64,000 bases of DNA from Bacillus_BU sp051233475 (GTDB lineage Bacteria > Bacillota > Bacilli > Bacillales > Cytobacillaceae): positions 1 to 64,000 of the forward strand of contig NZ_JBKFGH010000016.1 of the NCBI RefSeq assembly GCF_051233475.1. Reading direction: 5' to 3'. Position numbers and translations under genes: made by a program. The notes beneath the pieces are model-generated. The model saw nothing but the letters and a program-made list of their open reading frames with translations. It had not been told where the DNA came from and did no database searches. This document shows positions 1 to 8,221 of the stretch, piece by piece. Numbering within the stretch: the stretch's first letter is position 1; every line of letters starts with the position of its first letter.

Positions 1-100
1 GTTATGAAATTTTACGTCAATCTTAATAGAACCGCCGTATACCGAACGGTACGTACGGTGGTGTGAGAGGTCGGGGGTTAGTCACCCCCTCCTACTCGAT
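1..100 (+). mobile_element. 3' end of a group II intron (domains V and VI)
   Basis: Bases ~29-66 fold as a group II domain V hairpin: arms ACCGCCGTA and TACGGTGGT around a shorter inner stem with a small loop. Bases ~67-100 form a domain VI hairpin (GGGGG..CCCCC) ending in CTACTCGAT, the 3' terminus I know from Bacillus and Geobacillus group II introns. The reverse transcriptase/maturase would lie left of the window and is not seen. The intron appears to end at about base 100, immediately before a repeat element that starts at 102. The identification rests on recognising the ribozyme end; the intron class is not certain. Confidence 0.8.
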
Positions 101-101
101 T

Positions 102-398
102 GGCTCTGTTAATTGGGCTGTTGATTTCCACTCCAGGTGCTCAGCGACCCAGCGGGGGAGTCCGGGAACCTGTCTAGCTGCAGCGGCTAGGGGCTCGGGG
201 TCATAAGCCAATCCGTCAAGAAGGTCAAAGAACGACCTTCATGCCGGCTCGTCTTATGCCTGTCGCCTCTGGGCAAGCCGCTTCCTCTTTCCTTCTCCTC
301 GGCGCAAGCGCCTGCGGGGTCTCCCGTGACACCTTCTCCCGCAGGAGTCTCGCACCTTCCGCTCCAATCAACAGAGTGTACAGAATCAACACAGATTT
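102..398 (+). repeat. MITE-like repeat (copy 1) with nested insert, right end eroded
   Basis: The left end GGCTCTGTTAAT matches the terminal repeat of the copies at 46916 and 54396. It is followed by TGTTGATTTCCACTCC and, on the right, CCGCTCCAATCAACA. The expected right terminal CTTTAACACAGCC is not recognisable here. The copy is lengthened by a 125-base insert at 171-295. It has no coding capacity. Its left edge abuts the intron end. Confidence 0.7.
171..295. repeat. second repeat family nested inside the MITE-like element
   Basis: Compared with the uninterrupted copy at 54396-54579, which reads GGGAGCC then TCCTCGGCGC, this copy has about 125 extra bases between those motifs, starting TGTCTAGCTGCAGCGG and ending near CTTCCTCTTTCC. 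The insert contains an internal inverted repeat around GAAGGTC..GACCTTC. The same insert is at 46985-47110. Confidence 0.7.
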
Positions 399-411
399 TT
401 AGTTATTTTAT

Positions 412-1260
412 TTAATCAATATCCTTCCAATGTAAAGGCATTTTTAAAGAGGGTGGCAGCTTCGTGTTTTGATTACCTTTTGCAGCATTTACTTGTGCTT
501 GAGTAAGAAAGATGCTGTTGGTAAGATTAGCACCAGAGAGGTCTGCGTCTCTAAAATCTGCACCAATAAGGTCTGCCATTCTTAGATCAGCTTGTCTAAG
601 ATCGGCAGCTATGAGTAAGGCCCCTCTAAGGTTAGCTCCCTTAAGATCCGCCCCTTTGAGCTTAGCTCCAATCAGGTCACTGCCTGGTCCTACTTTTTTT
701 GGTTGCTTCTTATTGCGATAGTCAGCCCGTACTAGTTCGCTTGTATGCAAAAGTAACCGGTTTACGCTCGTTCGATGGTCCGGAACATTGATTTGTAAAA
801 TGAACTCTGGGCTCTGTAAAGTGAGACGTTCCGTTTTTTCAAATGCTTCTTTTAAATCTGCATGAATAGCTTTGGCTGCTCCTAATGTAAGAGCTTCATG
901 AATATACATAAGCATCTCGTGAAGTTGTTGGATAATCGGGAAAACAGCAAACATTTCCTTTGCTAAAATGGAATTGTTCCGCCAATCGTTTCCTTGATAA
1001 GTGAGTTGGGACACCTTTTGACCAGCACCAAAACATTCATAGGCGGTGCAACCTCGAAATCCTTTGGTTCTAAGGTCATTATGAATACTGCATAAATAAT
1101 TGGTTTGTAAGTTTTGACAAGGAACACCCCCGTCTTTATTAAATGCAAAATCGGCTGATTTCGCATATGGTAAAGCTACACAGCATAAACCAAAACAATT
1201 TTCACAATCCGAACTTAAATGTTTGGGAATATTGTCTTTATTAGTATATTTAGTAGTCAA
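412..1260 (-). CDS. pentapeptide-repeat protein with N-terminal cysteine cluster
   Basis: The product is 282 residues. The C-terminal quarter (about residues 195-258) is a run of A(D/N)LxG-type pentapeptide repeats, predicted to form a right-handed quadrilateral beta-helix. The first 76 residues contain eight cysteines (about 19, 22, 26, 27, 48, 57, 71, 76), with a CxxC..CC arrangement like putative metal-binding UPF0153-type proteins. The layout resembles B. subtilis YybG. I chose the TTG at 1260 because AAGGAAG sits eight bases upstream; a TTG at 1341 would add 27 residues but has no ribosome binding site. The function is unknown. Metal binding is an inference from the cysteines. Confidence 0.75.
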   Translation of the reverse strand: MTTKYTNKDNIPKHLSSDCENCFGLCCVALPYAKSADFAFNKDGGVPCQNLQTNYLCSIHNDLRTKGFRGCTAYECFGAGQKVSQLTYQGNDWRNNSILAKEMFAVFPIIQQLHEMLMYIHEALTLGAAKAIHADLKEAFEKTERLTLQSPEFILQINVPDHRTSVNRLLLHTSELVRADYRNKKQPKKVGPGSDLIGAKLKGADLKGANLRGALLIAADLRQADLRMADLIGADFRDADLSGANLTNSIFLTQAQVNAAKGNQNTKLPPSLKMPLHWKDID

Positions 1261-1474
1261 CTTAAACACTTCCTTGTAATAACTTGCTTGAAAAAAAGAA
1301 AAATAATTGTAAATTTTAGCATTAAAACTTATCCGTAACAATTCTTATTTATTAGGGTTAATCATAATCTTACATGATTGTAAGGAAACTGACAGGTAAA
1401 TCGATAGGTGAATGAGGATCATTTGGTTACACTTAGCTTAGATTTTAGGAAATGAAAGAGAGGGGACCAAATCT

Positions 1475-2245
1475 ATGGAAATCCTTAAGGTTCAAAAATT
1501 AACGAAAATATACAACGGGAAAGTTTCCTATAAGGCATTATCCGGTATTGATCTTTCGATTAAAAAGGGTGAGTTTGTTGGGGTTATGGGGCCTTCAGGG
1601 AGCGGGAAAACAACTCTGCTAAATGTCATTTCGACCATTGATACACCAACATCAGGGGAAGTTATTATTAATGGACAAAATCCACATGCTTTAAAACCTG
1701 AAAAGTTAGCTATGTTCAGACGTCAGCAGTTGGGATTTGTATTTCAATCATTTAATCTTCTGCCTACGTTAACGGTAAAAGAAAATATTCTGCTTCCGCT
1801 GACATTAGATGGTACGAATCTAGCTGAAATGTATCGGAAATTAGAGAGTATTTCAGAAAAATTGGGAATAGCAGACATATTAAATAAACGAACCTATGAA
1901 ATTTCCGGCGGACAAGCACAACGGACGGCTATTGCACGAGCAACCATACATCAACCGCAGATTTTGCTGGCGGACGAACCAACCGGAAATCTAGATTCAA
2001 AGTCAGCTCGTGATGTAATGGAGCTGTTGACCCGCCTAAACAAAGAAGAGGAAGCCACGATGATGCTTGTAACACATGATCCTCAAGCAGCGAGCTATTG
2101 CAGCCGTGTTGTTTTTATAAAAGACGGCGAGCTCTTTAATGAGATTTATAATGGTGATAATCGTCCTGTCTTTTACCAAAAAATTATTAATGTACTTTCG
2201 GTGCTGGGGGGAGACGCGCATGACTTTTCGCCAGTTCGCATTTAA
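1475..2245 (+). CDS. BceA-type ABC transporter ATP-binding protein
   Basis: This is a 256-residue ABC ATPase. It has Walker A GPSGSGKTT (39-47), signature ISGGQ (143-147), Walker B ILLADEP (163-169) and an H-loop VTHD near 199. ISGGQ in place of LSGGQ and the C-terminal LGGDAHDF are typical of the BceA/YxdL/VraD subfamily, which powers removal of cell-wall-targeting peptides such as bacitracin from lipid II-cycle targets. It overlaps the permease start by 26 bases, so the two are translationally coupled. A strong RBS (GAGAGGGG) precedes the ATG. No BceRS-type kinase or regulator gene is adjacent, so the inducing signal cannot be read here. Confidence 0.9.
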   Translation: MEILKVQKLTKIYNGKVSYKALSGIDLSIKKGEFVGVMGPSGSGKTTLLNVISTIDTPTSGEVIINGQNPHALKPEKLAMFRRQQLGFVFQSFNLLPTLTVKENILLPLTLDGTNLAEMYRKLESISEKLGIADILNKRTYEISGGQAQRTAIARATIHQPQILLADEPTGNLDSKSARDVMELLTRLNKEEEATMMLVTHDPQAASYCSRVVFIKDGELFNEIYNGDNRPVFYQKIINVLSVLGGDAHDFSPVRI

Positions 2246-4160
2246 CAATGTCGCTAGGAATAAACGGGTCTATATTGGTCATTTTTTAAGCAGCACCTTT
2301 GCAGTGATTATCTTCTTCACCTTTGGCCTTATTGCTTATCACCCTGCATTAAAAGGGAATATAACCGAAATTAGCTCGACGATGAATACACTGGGAAAAG
2401 GTGGATTTAAAGTCTCACAATATATCATTTATATCTTTTCTATCTTTTTCATATTATATTCGGTTAGCTCGTTTTTAAAAAAAAGAAAGAAAGAATTCGG
2501 AATTCTGATGATTCTGGGCTTATCACCCCGGCAGTTTAATCGACTCGTCTTTTTTGAAAATATTATCATCGGGATTACGGCAACTGTCGTTGGGATTGGA
2601 TTTGGGTTGGTTTTTTCAAAGCTAATCCTGTTAATCAGTGCCACCGTTTTAACACTTGATAAGGGATTGCCTTTTTATTTCCCGCTTAAAGCCATCGTGA
2701 CAACAGGAATAGCTTTTATCGTTTTGTTTCTTCTAATCTCGCTATTTACTTCAAAAACGGTTAGAGTGACGCGACTGGTTGAGTTAATTAAATCAGAAGA
2801 AAAACCGAAGCCGGCGCCAAAGGCTTCTATCTTGCTGTCCATCCTTGCCCTTCTTTTCATTGGAGCTGGTTATGGAGTTGTTTTCTACTTTGCAAATCAT
2901 ATCAAACATGTGGGACCCGAGGAGTTCTTCGGCACAATTGGTGCAGGAGTTGGACTGGTCATCGCAGGCACATACTTCTTGTTTACCCAATTAAGTGTCT
3001 ATTTGTTAAAAGCACTCCAACAAAGAGAACTGTTATTTTTTTTTAAAACAAATATGTTATCGATTTCTGATCTTATTTATCGAATTAAGGACAATTCGAT
3101 TACCTTTTTCTTGGTTGCAATCATATCTGCAGTAGCATTTACGGCAATCGGGACTTCAGCAGCAGTAGGAGATGTATTATTAAGTCAGTTGGATAAAACT
3201 TTTGCGATAAAATATGAATCAACTGTCAAAAATCCGTTGGAGCAAAAGCATTTATCAGAAATTAACAAGCAATTAAACGATGCAAATATTCAATACACAT
3301 CTATGTCTACTTCCTATAAAACGCTTGAAACCCGACAACAAATAATGAAACTTTCCGATTATAACAAATATGCAAAGAAACTGGGATACAAGCCCTTGGT
3401 ATTAAGCGGTGATCGTGCAGCAGTTGTAATTAAGTCATTTGTACGGACGGATGCACCGAAAAAGGGGTCAACAGTAACGCTAATAAATAATAGCACTGTA
3501 ACGATTGATCGAGTGGTCACCAATAAATACTACTCAGATTACTTCTACGGAATGGTTATTGATGATTCACTCTACACAAACATTAATATCGTTCAAGGCC
3601 CTGACGGTTCCGCGAATACTGACGAACAACATCGTCACGGTTTCATCATTAAAGATTGGCAGGAAACGAGGGAGGTTTCCGAAAAACTAGCCACTTTGCT
3701 TAAATATGATCAAGATCATCCTGATTATTATGTTGGATTTTTGAGTTTGGAGTGGCAGTTTATGAAACAGCTTAATGGAATCTTTTCGATTCTGACGGTA
3801 TTAGTTGGGATTGTATTCTTTGTCTTTGCTTCGAGCTTTCTTTATTTCAGGTTGTTCACTGATTTGGAAAAAGATCAGGAGAAGTACAGTATGCTGTCTA
3901 AACTGGGAATTACGAAAAAGGAATTAAACCGTGTGGTGACACAGGAGATGGCCGTTTTATTTTTTCTTCCTTTTATCGTAGCTGTGATCCATAGCAGTGT
4001 CGCTTATGTTGCATTGCAGCAATTAGTAGTAAGAACAGTTGGTCCCATTTCGCTTGTTCACAACTCTATTATTGTGCTCGCAAGCTTTTTGTCATTCCAT
4101 ATCATATATTTTTTCATTATGCGAAGAACCTATTTAACGCAGTTATACCGAACGATATAA
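2220..4160 (+). CDS. BceB-type ABC transporter permease (FtsX domains)
   Basis: The product is 646 residues with about ten predicted membrane segments: one near residue 30, three by residue 160, further pairs around 200-290, and three C-terminal segments. A hydrophilic region of roughly 200 residues (about 315-515) lies between the two halves. This large extracellular loop and the length define the BceB/VraE family, in which the loop senses the peptide. I chose the ATG at 2220, preceded by GGGGGAGA inside the 3' end of the ATPase gene; an earlier in-frame start at 2139 would add 27 residues with no RBS. It pairs with the upstream ATPase. The substrate cannot be predicted. Confidence 0.9.
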   Translation: MTFRQFAFNNVARNKRVYIGHFLSSTFAVIIFFTFGLIAYHPALKGNITEISSTMNTLGKGGFKVSQYIIYIFSIFFILYSVSSFLKKRKKEFGILMILGLSPRQFNRLVFFENIIIGITATVVGIGFGLVFSKLILLISATVLTLDKGLPFYFPLKAIVTTGIAFIVLFLLISLFTSKTVRVTRLVELIKSEEKPKPAPKASILLSILALLFIGAGYGVVFYFANHIKHVGPEEFFGTIGAGVGLVIAGTYFLFTQLSVYLLKALQQRELLFFFKTNMLSISDLIYRIKDNSITFFLVAIISAVAFTAIGTSAAVGDVLLSQLDKTFAIKYESTVKNPLEQKHLSEINKQLNDANIQYTSMSTSYKTLETRQQIMKLSDYNKYAKKLGYKPLVLSGDRAAVVIKSFVRTDAPKKGSTVTLINNSTVTIDRVVTNKYYSDYFYGMVIDDSLYTNINIVQGPDGSANTDEQHRHGFIIKDWQETREVSEKLATLLKYDQDHPDYYVGFLSLEWQFMKQLNGIFSILTVLVGIVFFVFASSFLYFRLFTDLEKDQEKYSMLSKLGITKKELNRVVTQEMAVLFFLPFIVAVIHSSVAYVALQQLVVRTVGPISLVHNSIIVLASFLSFHIIYFFIMRRTYLTQLYRTI

Positions 4161-4227
4161 TAAAAAAAGGAGCAGCGTTTTAGAGGGTGTTTACGAGGTA
4201 ATTGTGCATTATCATGCAGTTATTAGG

Positions 4228-4412
4228 AGACGGACATAGGTTCCGCTATTTTCACAAAAAGCGTTGTTTTTATAGGCTAAGCGGACAACAGGTTCCTTAT
4301 TTTATAATAAATTGGCATTTTTTAGTGGTTTTTATGTAAATAAGGTACCCTGTGTCCTCTTAAGTCTAGAAAAATGGTTATTTTAGCTAAATAAGGGCCT
4401 CTGTGTCCGGTA
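4228..4412. repeat. ~50-bp unit array, two forward then two reverse units (locus A)
   Basis: Forward units begin GGACATAGGTTCCGCTATTT (4232) and GGACAACAGGTTCCTTATTT (4283). Reverse-complement units end at AAATAAGGTACC..GTGTCC (4338-4357) and AAATAAGGGCC..GTGTCC (4389-4408). The spacing is 51 bases on both sides. The array fills the gap between the transporter and the YbaN-like gene. The same architecture recurs at 11918 and 54612. Confidence 0.75.
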
Positions 4413-4532
4413 AATATCTTCGCCTAGTATTCAATGATGGTAAAAACGTTATGAAAAATAGTAAGGCAAAACATACTAACTATAATGATTTTTTATGGAG
4501 GACTTGTCCTTGCTTTGAAAGGATTGAAATGA

Positions 4533-4901
4533 ATGAACATCATCGCGCGAGCTTTGTTAATTGTAATTGGGACCGTTGCAATTGTACTTGGAATTATTGG
4601 AATTATTGTGCCACTTTTGCCTACGACCCCATTAATTTTGATGGGAGCTGCTTGTTATGTAAAGTCTTCAGACAAGCTGTACCGTCTGCTTTTGAGAAAT
4701 AAATGGCTCGGTGGCTATATAGAAGATTTTCAAAAGCGAAAGGGAATCACGCTTAAAAATAAAATAGTAAGCATTTCGATTTTGTGGATATCCTTAGGGA
4801 TTTCATTGTACATGGCCATAAAGAGTTTGTGGTTAAGTATGATTATTGTTCTTATCGCAGCTTCTGTAACGATAGTTATTCTTTCCTTTAAGACGTTGTA
4901 A
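4533..4901 (+). CDS. YbaN-family (DUF454) inner-membrane protein
   Basis: This is a 122-residue, very hydrophobic protein with the family hallmark of an N-terminal hairpin of membrane segments broken by PLLPTTP (residues 27-33), followed by a charged loop (RNKWLGGYIEDFQKRKG) and two further segments. The length equals the usual ~120 of E. coli YbaN and relatives, whose function is unknown. The ATG at 4533 has AAAGGATTG upstream. Its stop is one base from the stop of the convergent hydrolase gene, so the two transcripts must overlap. Confidence 0.8.
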   Translation: MNIIARALLIVIGTVAIVLGIIGIIVPLLPTTPLILMGAACYVKSSDKLYRLLLRNKWLGGYIEDFQKRKGITLKNKIVSISILWISLGISLYMAIKSLWLSMIIVLIAASVTIVILSFKTL

Positions 4902-4902
4902 T

Positions 4903-5673
4903 TTATGATTGTTTATTAATAAATTCCTTTATCAGATGATTAATTTCAACTGCCCATTTTGTAGGGAGCTGATGTTTCGCATTTTTTACAAAAACGAGTT
5001 CTTGGTTCGGCAACCTTTTACTAATTAAATCAGCATAGCGATGAAACTGCTTATCCTTTTCCCCATATAACAATAAAACGGGGTGGCTAATATTGTCTAA
5101 CTGGGTCGTACAATTATAAATCAAACTGTATTTATAATATTGCTCAATATTTTTTACATTTCCTTTTTTAGCCTCCTGATATAAATCCCGGAACGTTGTT
5201 TTCTTATTCGAATTCCCATAACATATTGCCAAAGCAAGAGTGGTCACCAATTTATGTTTTGAAAGCATGGCAGCTAAAGAAATTTTATTTTTTAACATCC
5301 AGTCATTCACTTCTGACATCGGGCCTAAAAGGATCGCTCCACTTGATCGTTCAGGATAGTTAATTAAAAAATCAAGTGCAATTGAACCTCCAGTTGAATA
5401 ACCACATAGGTATGCTTTATCAATTTTTATATGATCTAAAATATGTACCATATCTTTAGAAATGAGGGGATAGGTTAACGATTCTTCAGAGTAAGAACTG
5501 TTTCCGTGGCCGCGTATATCAAATATAATCGTTTGGAAGTCCTTGGATAGCTGCTCCACTTGGTATTTAAAATTTATACTCGTTAGCAATGGGGGATGGA
5601 TGAAGATAATGGGGATTCCTTTCCCTTGAACCTCATAATAAATGTTCACTCCATCAATATTTACAGTTGGCAA
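4903..5673 (-). CDS. alpha/beta-fold hydrolase
   Basis: The product is 256 residues with a complete catalytic set: nucleophile Ser93 in GYSTGGS, acid Asp207 in GEKD, His234 in NAKHQLP, and an oxyanion-side IHPP (25-28). It has no signal peptide, so it is cytoplasmic. Sequence order (FDIRGHGNS near 51-59) fits the esterase/haloperoxidase-like or MenH-like branch, but the substrate is not predictable. The RBS (AGGAGG) lies upstream of the ATG at 5673. It is a monocistronic unit convergent with the YbaN-like gene. Confidence 0.85.
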   Translation of the reverse strand: MPTVNIDGVNIYYEVQGKGIPIIFIHPPLLTSINFKYQVEQLSKDFQTIIFDIRGHGNSSYSEESLTYPLISKDMVHILDHIKIDKAYLCGYSTGGSIALDFLINYPERSSGAILLGPMSEVNDWMLKNKISLAAMLSKHKLVTTLALAICYGNSNKKTTFRDLYQEAKKGNVKNIEQYYKYSLIYNCTTQLDNISHPVLLLYGEKDKQFHRYADLISKRLPNQELVFVKNAKHQLPTKWAVEINHLIKEFINKQS

Positions 5674-5814
5674 AGGGGAACACCTCCTATTGATTGGTCA
5701 AACGAGTAGATGCTTGTAGTTATTTTTAGTCGGTTTGTTTAAATGATTTTCCAGTTATAATATTTCACATATCGATTAGGGTAATACATTTTTTGCGTCT
5801 TCAATCATTCCAAA

Positions 5815-5856
5815 ATAAAAAAAACGACTAAACTGGAGTCAGTTTAATCGTTTTTT
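5815..5856 (-). terminator. bidirectional intrinsic terminator after the diguanylate cyclase gene
   Basis: Arms AAAACGACTAAACTG and CAGTTTAATCGTTTT surround a GAGT loop, with T-runs on both strands. The hairpin overlaps the last codons and stop of the GGDEF gene. Confidence 0.85.
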
Positions 5857-6983
5857 ATTTTTTCAGGAAGATTGATGACAAAACTACAAACTCGATTACG
5901 ACCTTCTAGTTTTGCCTGGTATAGTGCTTTATCAGCAGCATCAATTAAATCTTCCTGACTTGAATCTGAATGGGGAATGAGCGTCGCTACACCAATACTT
6001 ATCGTAACAAACTGACTAACCAGTGAATGTTCATGAGGTAATTGCATGGATTCTACCGCTATACGTAACTCTTCAGCTAGACTACAGGCATTTTTTGCTT
6101 CCTGCCCGGATAAAATAACCGCAAATTCTTCTCCACCATACCTAGCTACCAAACGATCAGGAAAGGCTGTATATCGATTAAGAATTTCTGATGTATTCTT
6201 AAGACAAATGTCACCAACAAGATGACCATATGTATCATTAAATGCTTTAAAAAAATCAAAATCAAACATAATTAATGAGATTGGTTCTAAGTGGGTTTTA
6301 GCTTTTTCCCACTCTTGAACAAGATGCTGGTCAAAATAACGGCGGTTGGCTATTCCTGTTAAACCGTCTATATTTGACAATAGTTCTAACTGTTGATTTA
6401 CTTTGAGCAGCTTTTCTTCTGCATTCTTTCGTTCAGTTATGTCGATGATCAAACCGATTACATAGGAGAGCTCCCCGTCATTATATGGAAAAAGGGAAGA
6501 GGTAACTTGCCCCCAAACGGTTGTCCCATCCTTTCGATAATAGCGCTTTTCTAATTGATAGGACTCAATTTTTCGGTCGGTTAATTGGTTTAAAAGATCA
6601 TAATTAATTTTTGCATCATCCGGATAACTAAAATCACTGAGGGTCATTTTCTTCAACTCATTTTCAGTGTATCCGAGCATTTCCTGTAGTTTTGGATTGA
6701 CCATAATGGGTCTGCCGTTATGATCAATAACAGTAATCCCTATTCCTGCTTTTTCAAAAATAGTTTGAAACCATTCATTACTCGTTTTTAATTCATTTGT
6801 TTGAATTTTATAATTGTCGTAAATTTTTCCTAACCACCAAAAGAAAGGCAAGCAAAGAAGGGGGAAAAATATTTTAAAAGCTACTGCTCCTTTTTGATCA
6901 AGATCAAGATGTTCATGAAAAATCCAAATTAATGAATTGGTTATAACAAGAAATAATCCAAACACTCTACCTTTATATCTCAT
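5844..6983 (-). CDS. membrane PAS-GGDEF diguanylate cyclase
   Basis: This is a 379-residue protein. Two membrane segments (about 8-22 and 36-51) are followed by a PAS domain with a PAC tail (about 70-190, DITERKNAEEKL) and a GGDEF domain (about 203-365). The active-site motif is intact as GGEEF (283-287), and the metal-binding DFDFFKAFND lies at 241-250, so synthesis of c-di-GMP from two GTP is expected. The RxxD inhibitory site that normally sits five residues before GGEEF is not there (FPDR instead), suggesting no product feedback. The PAS ligand is unknown. It is monocistronic, with GGTGA just before the ATG. Confidence 0.9.
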   Translation of the reverse strand: MRYKGRVFGLFLVITNSLIWIFHEHLDLDQKGAVAFKIFFPLLCLPFFWWLGKIYDNYKIQTNELKTSNEWFQTIFEKAGIGITVIDHNGRPIMVNPKLQEMLGYTENELKKMTLSDFSYPDDAKINYDLLNQLTDRKIESYQLEKRYYRKDGTTVWGQVTSSLFPYNDGELSYVIGLIIDITERKNAEEKLLKVNQQLELLSNIDGLTGIANRRYFDQHLVQEWEKAKTHLEPISLIMFDFDFFKAFNDTYGHLVGDICLKNTSEILNRYTAFPDRLVARYGGEEFAVILSGQEAKNACSLAEELRIAVESMQLPHEHSLVSQFVTISIGVATLIPHSDSSQEDLIDAADKALYQAKLEGRNRVCSFVINLPEKIKND

Positions 6984-7106
6984 GTTTCACCGGTCCAAAT
7001 TTTATTAATATCATATTGTTCTTTAATAAAAGCATTCTATCATTTAACGAGAAGGAAATATTATCCTATTTCGAAACATTATTTGAATTTTTTCTGATAA
7101 ATTTAA

Positions 7107-7132
7107 AGGCTGCAATCCAAAAGATTGCAGCA
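7107..7132 (-). terminator. probable terminator of the 7174-7992 gene
   Basis: GCTGCAATC and GATTGCAGC form a perfect 9-bp stem around CAAAA. On the minus strand it is followed by an imperfect T-rich stretch (CTTTAAATTTAT). Confidence 0.55.
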
Positions 7133-7173
7133 CAAAATAATTATTGACTTTGCCAATTACGATAAATTGGTGT

Positions 7174-7992
7174 TTATTGTTTAGATAGCTTCGAAGGATT
7201 GTTAATTTTATAAGGAACAGATCCATTGATTAGCAAAGCCTCGTCTTCAACGTCTTTCCCTTTTGGCAAGGTCTTTTTGACGATTTTTCCGTCAAATTCG
7301 AGGGCTTCACCAGGACTAAGCTCAAATTTCTTTAATGTTTTACTGTGAGCACACCATGCAAGACCAACATCAATCGGCTCATCTAACTCAATCCGTACGT
7401 TTTCAAGAACTACGACCTCGTCATTTTCTTCGTTGAAGTGGTTCCAGCTTAGCGCAAATTGTTTCACTTTTGCAGTAAAGTGAACCTTTTCTTCGGGCAA
7501 TACAAGCTTTGGAGCCTTTTCCTTTTTTTCTTTAACGGGTTTCGCTTTTGTTGCAACAGGTGAAACAGGTTTAACTGTTTCTAATTGGTCATTCAAGTTT
7601 GTCATATTTTTTTCATTATCATTTTCAGATTCAGTTATTTCAGGGGTGCTTGCTTCTAATTTCACGATTGTTTCTTTGCCATAGTTAGAGGACTGCATCT
7701 CTTTTAACAGGGCAGGGTGGATGCAGGACAAATGCCCATCCTTGAATTCAATGATGACCGTATTGTATTCACCTGTTATACCATAGGATTCATATCCTTT
7801 AATCGTTATGATACGTTGGTGTGTACGCTCCTTGTACCAGAATTCCTTCTTAACTTCCTTTGTGCCGCCGAGGCCCCATTCTCTTATTTTCTCAGCATAA
7901 TCGGCCTCATCTATAAATTGTATGTATTCACCTTTTGGAGGAATATAGTGTGTCGTATTTGCATCCTCGATATGAGGTAATATAATCGCCAT
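7174..7992 (-). CDS. conserved hypothetical two-part protein
   Basis: This is a 272-residue soluble protein of no family I can name. The N-terminal part (to about residue 110) looks globular. A charged Lys/Glu/Pro-rich linker (about 115-165) leads to a second globular part rich in beta-type sequence (about 165-272). The ATG at 7992 is chosen because AAAGGAAGTG lies 4-10 bases upstream; an upstream in-frame ATG at 8016 lacks this. It has no signal peptide or membrane segment. It is transcribed alone and followed by a likely terminator. Confidence 0.7.
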   Translation of the reverse strand: MAIILPHIEDANTTHYIPPKGEYIQFIDEADYAEKIREWGLGGTKEVKKEFWYKERTHQRIITIKGYESYGITGEYNTVIIEFKDGHLSCIHPALLKEMQSSNYGKETIVKLEASTPEITESENDNEKNMTNLNDQLETVKPVSPVATKAKPVKEKKEKAPKLVLPEEKVHFTAKVKQFALSWNHFNEENDEVVVLENVRIELDEPIDVGLAWCAHSKTLKKFELSPGEALEFDGKIVKKTLPKGKDVEDEALLINGSVPYKINNPSKLSKQ

Positions 7993-8221
7993 CGTTCCAC
8001 TTCCTTTCTTGTTCATTTTACAACCTTAACAGTAAGAAAAAAAGTCCATCCACTGTTTTCAAGCTTAAAGTTCGAATAATTCCTCATTTGAAATAAAACT
8101 ATCGTGTTAGTAAGATATATGTATATACTAAACATTCATTTTAACAATCTTTTGAAAAGCGGCCTTACATCGGTCCTTTTGGCAGAAAAAAATACAAAAT
8201 AAAACGAGGTAGCTAACTTAT

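Noticed and set aside
512..721. reading frame rich in Leu/Arg/Ser on the plus strand
   Set aside because: It is the antisense image of the pentapeptide repeats.
4403..4702. 99-codon reading frame overlapping the YbaN-like gene
   Set aside because: It lacks an RBS and a recognisable protein; the overlapping frame at 4533 encodes a clear DUF454 protein.
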